From NCBI GenBank assembly GCA_946401725.1, contig CAMIVE010000001.1, positions 1-64,000 on the forward strand: DNA of 64,000 nucleotides. Reading direction: 5' to 3'. Position 1 is the stretch's first letter; each line of letters begins with the position of its first letter. The notes under the pieces are model-generated. The model saw only the letters and a list, made by a program, of their open reading frames with translations. It was not told the origin of the DNA and searched no databases. The position numbers and the translations under genes are program-made. The DNA comes from an uncultured Bacteroidales bacterium. Its GTDB lineage: Bacteria; Bacteroidota; Bacteroidia; Bacteroidales; P3. Shown one piece after another: positions 25,701 to 34,450 of this stretch.

Positions 25701-27901
25701 CCCGAACCCGGATATGCAGCCAGACACCGTTTCTCTTTTCCGCCAGTGCCGAAGGGCATGGACTGACATATAAATGGTTCTTTTCTGATAATTCTTACAA
25801 TTACGGTCAATCGTTGTGGCATGTGTTTGATTATGGTATGAACTATTACGTAAACAGTAACACCAAAGTGGTTGTTATTGACACTCAAGGATGTGTAGAT
25901 TCTGCATATATCCAAACCACAACCAAGAATAACCCATTCGAAACGGGCGGTTCGTATTTGGCTGATTTGCGGTTTGACAATTCTGACTATCCCAAATGTA
26001 TTGGCACACCCTTAAAGATTGCATACAGATCTATTGAGGAACCGAATTCGCATTTTGACTCTACTCAATATATATGGATTCCCCCGAACGACACCACTTT
26101 TGGCGACAGTAACTATGCTTTTTACACAGGACCGCATTTCGTCTATGCGACCGACACACAGTATCTGTGCCGTGGTGCGGACAGAGTGGACCTCCAGTTC
26201 TTTAACATACCCAAAGCACATATCAAGCACCGGAAGTACTACTGTCAAGGCGAGAACATACATTTGTTAGGCAATACTGGCTCCCAACACCTCTATGAAT
26301 GGACTGTGACACCCCCGACGGCCGTTGAATACACTTACGATATGGCAAACATTATGTTCGAAGCCGATGAGACGGGGCTCTGGAAAGCGAAACTCAAAGT
26401 CACCGCACCGCCCGAACTGGGCGGATGCAGCACTGTGGATTCCGTGACATTCAATGTGGTCGACCCTCCGGATGCGCCGGTCATCGGTTTTGTCGACAAT
26501 GAGTGCATCACCGACGGCCCTGTGCCGTTGCAGAGTGCCGATGGTCATGACTTGGTTTGGAGCAACGGTACATACGGACCCCATTCGGTCTACTATTACG
26601 ACGGCCCTGTATCAGCCTACTATATTGACCATCTGACGGGATGCAAGTCATCCCCGTCAGAGATTCTGATCCCACAGGCGCCGCGGTTTGACGCCCTGCT
26701 GTCGGGATGCTATTACAAGTGCAATGGAACAGAAAATCAGCTGGATGTGTACTCTCTGGGGACAACCGTCAACAGTTGGATCTGGCAAGTGGGCAACACT
26801 CTGGTGAATCAAGGGCAGACAATCCCTGCGTTGCTGAATATTAGTTCGAGCGGCACGTACACGATGTCGGCATCGTATGGAAACGGTTGTGAATCGACAT
26901 CGTCGGAATTGAAAATCCACGGACAGGATTGCGACGATGACGCTTACAAACTTATCAACGTGGTTCTCACAAAAAATGAACTGTCTCTCGAAGGATGCCA
27001 TATTACAGGTCATTTTTCTTTCTTTTTTGACAGCGATGCCGACAATCCCTTCAGGTTCGACCGTGTCGTTTGTTATCCTAATCAAACCATAGCGTCACTG
27101 GACCCTCCGACAATGCTGATTCCACCCAATGACACCTCGGGAGTTGTCGACCTTGATGTGGTTTTTACAGATTTCTCCCAGCCTGTGGTTTATTTCATAC
27201 TTGTGGGGGATGGTTATCAGCTGGGGCAGTTCAGCGTGGACCTGCTGGCGTGGCTGGAACAGCAGGACTTGGGGAACGGCTGTTTCTTTGCCAATACGCT
27301 GGACTTGGATTTCAACACGACATTCGGATCCCCGGGACAAATGCTTTTTTTCGATTTTAGCATTCATCCGACCGTACCCAATGTGATGATGCTGTGGAGC
27401 GACGAATGCGAGATTGTCCAGCAACAGTTCAATCCTGTCACGAATCTGATGACAGGCATGCTGCTTCTCGATTACGGCAAACTGAGCCAGCTGGTATACG
27501 CCGATAGTTGCGTGAATCTACACCTGCTGGTATGTGACAAAGAAAAACTCTGCATAGCCGACACCTGCATCCCCGCCGAGCTACTGCTGGAACTTGCCTC
27601 GTCACCGCAATACCAGCCCCGGGTATTGGATCGGGACGAAATGGACAGAATGTCGTCGGGCAGCCGTTTTGCGCTGAAATATCATCCTGCAACCGACCAG
27701 GTGACCGTGATGGAGACCGCAAGCCGAACCGTGGCTTCCAGCATCGAACGGATTGAAATCCTCTCAATGGATGGCCATATAAAGATGGTCGTTAACGGCA
27801 GTGCCTTTCTTGAGGTAAACAGCCTGCCGAAAGCGATGTATATTGTGAAAATAACAACAAATGACGGCAAAACAGAATATGTCAAACTAAAAAAAGAATA
27901 G
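22721..27901 (+). CDS. Giant secreted PKD-like protein with T9SS type A sorting domain
   Basis: 1726 residues from a GTG start; the ORF has no ATG ahead of the signal peptide (ILVVLIATFFCHCGLDA). The body is a chain of beta-sandwich, PKD-like or Ig-like units of about 85-100 residues, each with Trp/Tyr-rich strands such as YYWECDDRTSTEPVFEFTP or YHWSVENGTLLAGQGEQQI. It has many cysteines, so disulphides are likely. The end carries a T9SS type A domain: LKYHPATDQVTVMETA, IEILSMDGHIKMVV, SLPKAMYIVKITTNDGKTEY. It should cross the outer membrane by type IX secretion and be anchored on the surface, probably as an adhesin. Its partner at 27906 follows after 4 bases. The middle (about 24.9-26.2 kb) is more A/T-rich than the ends. 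Confidence 0.85.
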   Translation: MYKKEALKKILVVLIATFFCHCGLDAQCNYVIEPQGSNRCSSTIRTQYLLPDSTSACRGNVVSYSVVGDSVDIFHYSWLVMGGTIVSYSNDSTNVSILWGEGSEGYIELTRWIENRHCTKTMHVRLVDKPVVACSSVPNHAVSPDGEITIDVCTGDEILLTDRSRSDGTPVTDYYWECDDRTSTEPVFEFTPHEDGVYYIVHRVYNSCGCYDEETITVNAALQCPLEVFCFGSVCGGSNHTYTVITPMCSTYHWSVENGTLLAGQGEQQIIVHWDNPQSGYGVLTLDGSPCECECKARKAIRVPIVSDHMAVKGPDTVCVGEQYLYSLPLHGSTAYNWTVAPMGATMTASSLPNEQYITFNLTGTYNVGASFQCPFLNCTGTSRDKTVVVLDSLRILPRSAEVCQGNAFTCTTDSHLPVRWSVTKGDSLAYDTVGVEMTFVFGRAGSYRILASSGSHCNTAVCLVTVKERPPIPEDLGYPAHACVNSSVMLTGHATSPDNYIEWRSAYGEGTVPDRIEGDTVSIFFPDSIATLLVCQVDRVSGCRSDSVVLRIPGFSLSPLQTNLLEMCPGQTVHVSVADQSEDGVLYNWWVEFPNKATVMADNRSNEVDVMANYTSETMPYTVRLFLKRTSCMGTSTDIVQLRIRDISPPTISASTPACQGSIIYFNMDAEHEAIASAENCRWEGCGSYTGLDYFGAFIEAGEHTVSLHYVSSIGCAPVDVQTAINVHPVFSCYYDTASHPGFICIHFINDEVDNVSYLWNTEETTQCIQYIRGQEYTCQVTFGNSHCSSTPYWQGNLHPPSSDPCTSIQLGNTALRSFPECFNTVNFIRGNEIPSDVIELEVVTHIDNHKKKYTLDRPSTLFQLDNAGPYTASVKWNSNDTCYTAKTTGIVQIYPRIKVKYNCSDSLIIMDSSVYYGGTIPGYRLIHIRNVSVTNPFFITEKELHGISRRTAIPIFLFSEGDTLSITLIRGDCRHKIYYVFHRKPVNVAINARTRICSQTPFLFSASAEGHGLTYKWFFSDNSYNYGQSLWHVFDYGMNYYVNSNTKVVVIDTQGCVDSAYIQTTTKNNPFETGGSYLADLRFDNSDYPKCIGTPLKIAYRSIEEPNSHFDSTQYIWIPPNDTTFGDSNYAFYTGPHFVYATDTQYLCRGADRVDLQFFNIPKAHIKHRKYYCQGENIHLLGNTGSQHLYEWTVTPPTAVEYTYDMANIMFEADETGLWKAKLKVTAPPELGGCSTVDSVTFNVVDPPDAPVIGFVDNECITDGPVPLQSADGHDLVWSNGTYGPHSVYYYDGPVSAYYIDHLTGCKSSPSEILIPQAPRFDALLSGCYYKCNGTENQLDVYSLGTTVNSWIWQVGNTLVNQGQTIPALLNISSSGTYTMSASYGNGCESTSSELKIHGQDCDDDAYKLINVVLTKNELSLEGCHITGHFSFFFDSDADNPFRFDRVVCYPNQTIASLDPPTMLIPPNDTSGVVDLDVVFTDFSQPVVYFILVGDGYQLGQFSVDLLAWLEQQDLGNGCFFANTLDLDFNTTFGSPGQMLFFDFSIHPTVPNVMMLWSDECEIVQQQFNPVTNLMTGMLLLDYGKLSQLVYADSCVNLHLLVCDKEKLCIADTCIPAELLLELASSPQYQPRVLDRDEMDRMSSGSRFALKYHPATDQVTVMETASRTVASSIERIEILSMDGHIKMVVNGSAFLEVNSLPKAMYIVKITTNDGKTEYVKLKKE

Positions 27902-27905
27902 TGCC

Positions 27906-29954
27906 ATGAAAAACATAAATAAAAAAAGAAGGCTGACCGTGATTGTTTTTCTTGCAGTCCAGTTGTTCGTTGCGGGGCAGCTTCAGGCGCAGAGCGAGCA
28001 ATTCCTGTGGGAGGTGCACAGTCCGGACATCAAAATAATGCAGAAGCAGATGGACAGTATGGGCAATGTATACATCGCCGGCACTTTCGAATCGCAGGGG
28101 ATGCTAGCGGGGCGATGGATATGCCCTGCCGACAGCAGCGAGGACTGGCTTTTCTCTTCGCAAGGTGTTTTTATTGCCAAATTCGACACAACAGGATCCC
28201 TGCAGTGGTGTAGAGCAGCAAAGGATTGGAAAGACGGATTGGGGTACCCTTGCGGGTTTTCTATGCGTAACAACAAAATACATTTTGTATTCACATATGC
28301 GTCATCGGAACTTTTACTTCCATGGGATGTTTACCAGGCAAACAAGCACTGTTGGCTGTATTTTTTCGACACCATATATTACGGCATGATCAACGGGGTT
28401 GTGCAACCCTATGGAACACTCCCGTATCGATGTGACCCAAACACCTATTTGGTGACATTTGACCTCGACGGAAATAGAATTGACACGAAAACAGCCAAAG
28501 TATTTGGCGGTCGCGACAAATACTTGCAGGACAATCGCGGTTACCACTATTTTGTTGTCAGTAAGCCAACCTATCGTTCCAGTCCCCGTAACTATATCAT
28601 GCTGAACGACGACACCAACGCAAAGTTTTATTATCCAATAAATGACCGGAATTTCTACCCCCATGAAAGAGACTATCGAAGGACGCCTTATCTAGTCCGA
28701 ATCAACCCAGAATGGACTAACGTGAAGTTTTTCCAACTCACCGATTCGCTGGACGGATTCAGGAACAGTACTGGCGACTCAGTGTTTTGTGGATATGATA
28801 ATTATTTTTTCATTTCAACTATTGTGGATGAATCAAATATTTTTTACGCAACAGTGCAAACATGTGGTGCGCAAGGAAATATTCATTTCAGTCTTCCGTT
28901 AAAATTGTATTTCAATGATGGGTCTTTTATTACAGAAGATGAATGTTCCAATGAAATAGGTTCTACCATCGAATTTATAATGAGTTTTGATACAGTTGGT
29001 CGAGTCAAATGGGTTCAACAGTTTTATTACGAAAAATTAGATCCCATTCCTGGAATGGAAAAAAACAGAACCTATTGTAATTTTTTAGGCGGTGTATTTG
29101 TTGATTCATCTAATTTGTATTATGCTGGTTGTTTTCAATGTCCCGCCAGGACCTGGCGCGTTGAGTCACTTGATAGTATTCCTAATGTTTATTTTGACAG
29201 GGAACATCGCGACACGCTTTTTTTCCCAAACAAACATCAATCGTATATTGCAACTGTTGTAACATACAACAAACATACCGGAACATATTTGAATCATCTC
29301 AGTTTTGGTTCAAACGGAATTGCGACTCAAACAGGTGATGGTGCAGAACCATATGTGACAAAAGATTATATTATAGTAAATGTTTCAGATTATGGTTATT
29401 CACACGATAATCCAGTACAAAACTACACAATAAAATACAATAGACACACAGGTGAAATAGAAAAATATGACACTATAGCATCTTCGACTGTTCCAGAAAA
29501 TAGAGGTGTCCTTGCAAGTGAGAATGGTTATATTGAAAAATGGATTTACAATGGGGGAACAGATATTATGTCTCCCTACTTCCATATTCCTTTGAATAAT
29601 GCCAGCATCCTTTTTTACTACGATTCCCTGCTTGACAAACGCCGCAGTCGGGTCCCTCAAACGGAAATCCCTGCTGTAGAAGAGAGTCCTGTCGGACTGA
29701 AGGTCTATCCCAATCCGGCGAGCGGTATCATCACCGTCAGCGCGACTACATCTTTTTCGCAAATCGAACTGTACGACTCTGAAGGGCGTTTACTGGAGCA
29801 GCGCCAGGTTGACCCTCGTCTGGGACTGATTCGTCCGATAAAACTAGCTCAATACAGTACAACTATCGATCTTCGAAATCTTCCAAGGGGTCTTTATTAC
29901 GTCAGAGTGCAGTCGGACAAAGGAGTGACCATCTGCAAAATAATAAAAATATAA
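27906..29954 (+). CDS. Secreted protein with T9SS type A sorting domain
   Basis: 682 residues. The signal peptide is hydrophobic (LTVIVFLAVQLFVAGQLQAQ). The body looks like a beta-propeller or SBBP-type repeat protein, with strands such as MDSMGNVYIAGTFESQG, GVFIAKFDTTGSLQWCRAAK and VTFDLDGNRI recurring. The C-terminus is a textbook sorting domain (VGLKVYPNPASGIITVSA, IELYDSEGRLLEQRQ, IDLRNLPRGLYYVRVQSDKG). It is cotranscribed with the large upstream cargo. From about 28.79 to 29.60 kb the DNA becomes strikingly A/T-rich and loses the C-ending codons used elsewhere, then returns at the sorting domain, which suggests a replaced central segment. Confidence 0.85.
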   Translation: MKNINKKRRLTVIVFLAVQLFVAGQLQAQSEQFLWEVHSPDIKIMQKQMDSMGNVYIAGTFESQGMLAGRWICPADSSEDWLFSSQGVFIAKFDTTGSLQWCRAAKDWKDGLGYPCGFSMRNNKIHFVFTYASSELLLPWDVYQANKHCWLYFFDTIYYGMINGVVQPYGTLPYRCDPNTYLVTFDLDGNRIDTKTAKVFGGRDKYLQDNRGYHYFVVSKPTYRSSPRNYIMLNDDTNAKFYYPINDRNFYPHERDYRRTPYLVRINPEWTNVKFFQLTDSLDGFRNSTGDSVFCGYDNYFFISTIVDESNIFYATVQTCGAQGNIHFSLPLKLYFNDGSFITEDECSNEIGSTIEFIMSFDTVGRVKWVQQFYYEKLDPIPGMEKNRTYCNFLGGVFVDSSNLYYAGCFQCPARTWRVESLDSIPNVYFDREHRDTLFFPNKHQSYIATVVTYNKHTGTYLNHLSFGSNGIATQTGDGAEPYVTKDYIIVNVSDYGYSHDNPVQNYTIKYNRHTGEIEKYDTIASSTVPENRGVLASENGYIEKWIYNGGTDIMSPYFHIPLNNASILFYYDSLLDKRRSRVPQTEIPAVEESPVGLKVYPNPASGIITVSATTSFSQIELYDSEGRLLEQRQVDPRLGLIRPIKLAQYSTTIDLRNLPRGLYYVRVQSDKGVTICKIIKI

Positions 29955-30038
29955 CTGGATAGCATTTGCATTTTGCAGATGGAACCGAAAGAAAAACTTC
30001 TTTAATTCTCTAATTCTTGAACTTTCAAACACCTAATT

Positions 30039-30710
30039 ATGATAGCAGTACTATTGGCCGGGGGAACCGGCAGCCGGATGAATAGCGACAAACCCAAACA
30101 ATTCCTCCCGCTAAGCGACGGCAGGAGTGTTTTGGAACATACCGTCGATGCTTTCGAACAGCACAGCGACATTGACGAGATATGCATTGTGATGAACAAG
30201 GCATGGATTACCACAACACAGGACATCATTGCACAAAACGGATGGAAGAAAGTGCAACACGTCATTGCCGGCGGCAGCGAGCGATACCTCTCCACACTGG
30301 CCGCCATCGAGTGCTATCTGGAGCGCGACGACGACTTTGTCATGCTGCTGCATGATGTGGCCCGTCCTTTTGTCAGCCAACAGATTATCAGCGACGTGGC
30401 AGCAGCATTTCAGAAACATGACGCTGTTGCAGTAGGCATCCCCTCCACCGACACCATCTGGCAGGTGAATCCTTTCAACAGCACCATTCAACGCATACCT
30501 GAGCGCACAATGATGTGGCGTGCCCAGACGCCGCAGGCATTCCGATTCCCGCAGCTGCGCGACGCCTACCAACGGGCGCTGCAAGACCCGCAATTCCATG
30601 CCACCGACGACTGCGGTGTAGTGGCGCACTACATGCCCGAAACAAAAATCCATATCGTCAAAGGTTCCGAGGAGAACATCAAAATTACCAGACCAGGAGA
30701 TTTGAAATAA
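30039..30710 (+). CDS. ispD: 2-C-methyl-D-erythritol 4-phosphate cytidylyltransferase
   Basis: 223 residues. It activates MEP with CTP in the MEP isoprenoid route, whose later enzyme IspG is encoded at 57.5 kb. The CTP-binding loop is LLAGGTGSRMNSDKPKQFLPL (Arg and Lys contacts). VIAGGSERYLSTLAAIE and LLHDVARPFVSQQII follow, then the metal site WRAQTPQAF and the closing VKGSEENIKITRPGDL. The ribitol-phosphate enzyme TarI is closely related and cannot be ruled out by eye; lack of any teichoic-acid-like genes favours IspD. The preceding spacer holds TTCAAACACC in front of the start. Confidence 0.85.
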   Translation: MIAVLLAGGTGSRMNSDKPKQFLPLSDGRSVLEHTVDAFEQHSDIDEICIVMNKAWITTTQDIIAQNGWKKVQHVIAGGSERYLSTLAAIECYLERDDDFVMLLHDVARPFVSQQIISDVAAAFQKHDAVAVGIPSTDTIWQVNPFNSTIQRIPERTMMWRAQTPQAFRFPQLRDAYQRALQDPQFHATDDCGVVAHYMPETKIHIVKGSEENIKITRPGDLK

Positions 30711-30720
30711 CAGAGCCCCT

Positions 30721-30836
30721 ATCAAACCTTTTCAAACCTTTCAAACCTTTCAAACCTTTTCAAACCTTTCAAACCTTTTCAACCTTTTCAACCCTTTCAA
30801 CCTTTTCAACCTTTTCAACCCTTTTCAACCTATCAA
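30721..30836. repeat. Tandem CCTTTTCAAA/CCTTTTCAAC-type repeat before the nif3-like gene
   Basis: About eleven copies of a 9-11 base unit (CCTTTCAAA, CCTTTTCAAA, CCTTTTCAAC), almost without G on the plus strand, filling the gap between ispD and the next ATG. Too short-unit and spacerless to be CRISPR. Confidence 0.9.
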
Positions 30837-30856
30837 CGCCCCTTTAAACTTCAATC

Positions 30857-31963
30857 ATGAAAATTCGAGAACTCACAGACTATCTCAACAGCCGCTTTTT
30901 GCCAGTGTATCAGGAATCGTACGACAACGCCGGATTCCTGCTCGGCGACAACAACCGGGAGCTAAGCGGCGTGCTGACCACCATCGATGTCACCCCCGCC
31001 GTAGTGGAAGAGGCCATAGAGAATGGCGCCAACCTGATAGTGAGCCACCATCCACTCATCTTTGGCGGTATGAAACGCATCACCCCTGCCAACGCTACAG
31101 GACGCATGGTGATGCGGCTGCTGGAGAAAGGAATCGCCGTCTATGCCGCCCACACCAACCTCGACAATCTGGACTGGGGTGTCAACGGCATATTGGCCGA
31201 GAAACTGGGACTGACCAACTGCCGCATCCTCCGACCGGTCGAAGGGGTGTTGCGTAAATTAGTGACCTACGTTCCCACCGAACAGGCCGAGGAGGTGCGT
31301 CAAGCACTCTTCGATGCCGGTGCCGGCGGCATCGGCGGGTACGACTGCTGCAGCTATAACAGCGAGGGTTTTGGCACTTTCCGTGCGGGAGCAGATTGCC
31401 ATCCTTTCTGCGGTGAAAAAGGAGAACTCCATCACGAAAACGAGAGTCGCATCGAAGTCATCTACGAGCAACGCATCGAACGACGGTTGTTGCAACGGTT
31501 GAAGTCGGCACATCCCTACGAAGAGCCCGCCATCGACTGTCTGCCGCTGACCAATGCACTGCCCAACGTAGGTGCCGGCATGATAGGAACACTCCCCTCC
31601 CCCACAGACCTAATGGAATTCTTCGACAGGGTGAAAGAACGCTTACACCTTCCCGTCATCCGCACGTCCGAATTCGAAACACAAAAACCACAAGGCAAAA
31701 TACAACGAGTTGCCCTCTGCGGCGGTGCAGGCAGTTTCCTGATTCCCGACGCAAAGGCCTGCGGGGCCGACATCCTGCTGACTGCCGATTTGAAATACCA
31801 CGACTTCCAATCGGCCGAGGGTGAAATCCTGTTGGCCGACATCGGTCATTTCGAGAGCGAACAATTTGCAAAAGAAATATTTTATCGCGTAATTTCTGAA
31901 AAATTTAGTACATTTGCGTGCCGAATTTCCGAGCAAGACAAAGGCTACATACGCTATATATAA
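30857..31963 (+). CDS. Nif3-like dinuclear metal centre protein (DUF34)
   Basis: 368 residues, the long form that carries a PII-like insert. The first domain shows the metal ligands in ANLIVSHHPLIFGGMKR (two His) and YAAHTNLDNLDWGVN (His, Asp), and the last domain has LLADIGHFESEQFAKE (His, Glu). The insert (about residues 130-235) contains LVTYVPTEQAEEVRQALFDAG and AHPYEEPAIDCLPL. Members are hexameric toroids, often listed as GTP cyclohydrolase type 2 or metal-handling proteins, and their true function is uncertain. It is followed by the zinc-ribbon gene, a pairing seen in many bacteria. The A/T-rich gap between them has no clear TAnnTTTG box, so cotranscription is possible. Confidence 0.9.
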   Translation: MKIRELTDYLNSRFLPVYQESYDNAGFLLGDNNRELSGVLTTIDVTPAVVEEAIENGANLIVSHHPLIFGGMKRITPANATGRMVMRLLEKGIAVYAAHTNLDNLDWGVNGILAEKLGLTNCRILRPVEGVLRKLVTYVPTEQAEEVRQALFDAGAGGIGGYDCCSYNSEGFGTFRAGADCHPFCGEKGELHHENESRIEVIYEQRIERRLLQRLKSAHPYEEPAIDCLPLTNALPNVGAGMIGTLPSPTDLMEFFDRVKERLHLPVIRTSEFETQKPQGKIQRVALCGGAGSFLIPDAKACGADILLTADLKYHDFQSAEGEILLADIGHFESEQFAKEIFYRVISEKFSTFACRISEQDKGYIRYI

Positions 31964-32034
31964 TTAATATATAGTTTATTGTGTTTTGCAAAGAAGTTTT
32001 TCAAGCAAGACAAAAACTAAAAATAAAATATACA

Positions 32035-32859
32035 ATGGCAAAAAAAGTCACTTCGAAAACCGAAACCAAACAAGAGAATCCAGTTCCCGAAATCGTACGT
32101 CAAGACGTTGACATCGTTGTTGAAAAACGCCTGGTAGCCCTTTATACACTGCAAAGCGTAGACTCCGAGATTGACAAAATCCAGATTATCCGCGGAGAAC
32201 TTCCCCAAGCCATCCAAGACCTCGAAGATGAGATCGCCGGATTGGAGACCCGTATCCAGAATTTCAAAAACGATATCGACGAGACCAACCATCGAATGGC
32301 TACGGAGAAAAACGAGATTGCCGAGCACAGCGAGATGATCAAGAAATATCAGAAACAGCAGGACAATGTGCGTAACAACCGTGAGTTCGAAGCCATCAAC
32401 AAGGAAATCGAATACAAAGACCTTCAAATCCAGCTTTGTGAGCGCCATCTGAAAGAGGCCACCGCCCATATCAAGGAAATACAACAGCATATCGAAGCTG
32501 CCGAACAACTGCTTGAAAACCGTCACAAAGACCTCGATGCCAAGAAAGAGGAACTCGACGACATCATCAAGGAGACCGAGAAAGACGAGAATCGTCTGCG
32601 TGCCAAATCGGCAGAACAGGAACAGTTTATCGAACCCCGTTACCTGACCGCCTACAAACGTATCCGCAACGCTGCCCGCAACGGTCTCGCCGTAGTCACC
32701 ATCGACCGCGACGCCTGTGGCGGTTGCTTCAGCAAAATCCCGCCCCAGCGCCAGACCGAAATCAAAATGCACAAGAAGGTCATCGTTTGCGAACACTGTG
32801 GCCGTATCCTCGTCGACGACAACATCGCCGATCTCGCAAAAGAGAACCTGAAAAAATAA
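32035..32859 (+). CDS. Coiled-coil C4-type zinc ribbon protein
   Basis: 274 residues from the ATG at 32035 (an earlier frame opening at 31981 has no sensible leader). The middle is a long coiled coil (about residues 55-195) rich in Glu, Lys and Ile, with EIDKIQIIRGELPQAIQDLE and RNNREFEAINKEIEYKD. The C-terminus is a zinc ribbon, CGGCFSKIPPQRQTEI with CEHCGRILV. This matches the CT398/DUF164 family. Chlamydial CT398 binds RpoN and secretion components, but a role here is not shown. It lies directly after the Nif3-like gene. Confidence 0.88.
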   Translation: MAKKVTSKTETKQENPVPEIVRQDVDIVVEKRLVALYTLQSVDSEIDKIQIIRGELPQAIQDLEDEIAGLETRIQNFKNDIDETNHRMATEKNEIAEHSEMIKKYQKQQDNVRNNREFEAINKEIEYKDLQIQLCERHLKEATAHIKEIQQHIEAAEQLLENRHKDLDAKKEELDDIIKETEKDENRLRAKSAEQEQFIEPRYLTAYKRIRNAARNGLAVVTIDRDACGGCFSKIPPQRQTEIKMHKKVIVCEHCGRILVDDNIADLAKENLKK

Positions 32860-32889
32860 TCGGAAAAACCTTTCAACCTAACTACTTTT

Positions 32890-34392
32890 ATGATTCATTC
32901 CTTCAACCCCGAAACTCCCCTGACCATTGCCCGTGTCAAGGAAATCATAGACAACCACGCCACCCTCGAACTCAGCGACGAAGCCAAACGCCGTATCGAG
33001 AAATGCCGCAATTACCTGAACAAAAAGATGGAAACGCAGAAAGTGCCCATCTACGGTGTCACCACCGGTTTCGGAAGTCTCTGCAATATCAGCATCAGCA
33101 AGGAGCAGCTGAGCCAGCTCCAGAAGAACCTCGTCATGAGCCATGCATGCGGTGTCGGCGATGAAGTGCCTCAAGAAGTGGTTCGCCTCATGCTTCTGCT
33201 GAAAGCCCAGAACTTCTGTTTCGGCTACAGCGGTGCCCAGCTGCAGACCGTCCAGCGCCTGATCGACTGCTACAACGACGACATCCTGCCCGTGGTCTAC
33301 CAGCAGGGCAGCCTCGGCGCCAGTGGTGACCTCTGCCCCTTGGCCAACCTGATGCTCCCCGCTATCCTCGGCATGGGCGAAGTCTACTGGAAAGGACGTC
33401 GCTGCACCGCCGAGGAGGTTTACAAAGCCAAAGGCTGGCAGCCTATCGAGCTGCAGAGCAAGGAAGGACTTGCCCTCCTCAACGGCACCCAGTTCATGAG
33501 CAGCTACGCCGTGTGGAGCATATTGAAAGCCCAGCGTCTCAGTGCCCAGGCCGACATGATGCTCAGCCTCAGCCTCGACGCATTCGACGGCCGTATCGAG
33601 CCTTTCTTCGAAAGCCTCCACATGGTGCGTCCCCACAAAGGACAGCTGCAGACCGCTGCCGCCGTACGCAAATACACCGAAGGCAGCCAGCTAATCAGCC
33701 GCCACAAAGAGCATGTACAAGACCCCTACAGTTTCCGTTGCGCTCCCCAGGTGCACGGTGCTGCCAAGGACACCATCGCCTATGTCGCCAGTGTCGTTGA
33801 GACCGAAATCAACTCCACCACCGACAACCCCATCGTGCTTCCCGACGAAGACATGGTTATCAGCGGCGGCCACTTCCACGGCGAGCCGTTGGCTATGGTG
33901 CTCGACTTCCTCGCCATCGCTGTCGCCGAATTGGGCAGCATCAGCGAACGTCGCACCTACCAGCTTATCGATGCCAAACGCGGTTTGCCGAGTTTCCTCG
34001 TGGCAAAACCTGGTCTGAACAGCGGATTCATGATTCCGCAGTACACCGCTGCCGCCATCGTCAGCCAGACCAAGCAGCTCTGCACCCCCTGCAGCATCGA
34101 CAGCATCCCCAGCAGCCAGAACCAGGAAGACCTGGTCAGCATGGGCGGCAACGCTGCCACCAAATGCTACCGCGTGATGGAGAACGTGGAGCGCGTACTA
34201 GCCATCGAGCTGTTCAACGCGGCACAGGCTCTCGACTTCCGCCATCAGGAAGGACTGAAGAGCAGCCCCTTCATCGAACAACTCGTTGCCGACTTCCGCA
34301 AAGTGGTCAACTTTGTCGACATCGACCAGGTGATGTTCAAGCACATCCACGCCAGCGTGAAGTTCCTGCAAGAGATGGCTATCGCCGAATAA
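32890..34392 (+). CDS. hutH: Histidine ammonia-lyase
   Basis: 500 residues, usual length. It removes ammonia from histidine to give urocanate, the first step in histidine breakdown. The self-forming MIO cofactor triad is Ala-Ser-Gly in GSLGASGDLCPLANL; the catalytic Tyr is in YGVTTGFGSLCN. Further marks are STTDNPIV and SSQNQEDLVSMGGNAA. No hutU, hutI or ftcD/hutG genes are adjacent, unlike many Bacteroidota operons. Phenylalanine or tyrosine ammonia-lyases share the fold, but the lack of plant-type selectivity motifs and the host lineage favour histidine. The 30-base leader holds CCTTTCAACC, and a strong terminator follows. Confidence 0.92.
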   Translation: MIHSFNPETPLTIARVKEIIDNHATLELSDEAKRRIEKCRNYLNKKMETQKVPIYGVTTGFGSLCNISISKEQLSQLQKNLVMSHACGVGDEVPQEVVRLMLLLKAQNFCFGYSGAQLQTVQRLIDCYNDDILPVVYQQGSLGASGDLCPLANLMLPAILGMGEVYWKGRRCTAEEVYKAKGWQPIELQSKEGLALLNGTQFMSSYAVWSILKAQRLSAQADMMLSLSLDAFDGRIEPFFESLHMVRPHKGQLQTAAAVRKYTEGSQLISRHKEHVQDPYSFRCAPQVHGAAKDTIAYVASVVETEINSTTDNPIVLPDEDMVISGGHFHGEPLAMVLDFLAIAVAELGSISERRTYQLIDAKRGLPSFLVAKPGLNSGFMIPQYTAAAIVSQTKQLCTPCSIDSIPSSQNQEDLVSMGGNAATKCYRVMENVERVLAIELFNAAQALDFRHQEGLKSSPFIEQLVADFRKVVNFVDIDQVMFKHIHASVKFLQEMAIAE

Positions 34393-34417
34393 TATTGAAT
34401 AAGGAATCCTTATATAT

Positions 34418-34449
34418 AAAGCCGCCTCGTTGGGGCGGCTTTGTTTTTT
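34418..34449. terminator. Terminator after hutH
   Basis: Arms AAAGCCGCC (34418-34426) and GGCGGCTTT (34434-34442) with a 7-base loop, then a T-rich run. It lies between converging genes. Confidence 0.85.
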
Positions 34450-34450
34450 C

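Noticed and set aside
30721-30836. Possible CRISPR array
   Set aside because: Units are 9-11 bases with no unique spacers and no cas gene in the window.
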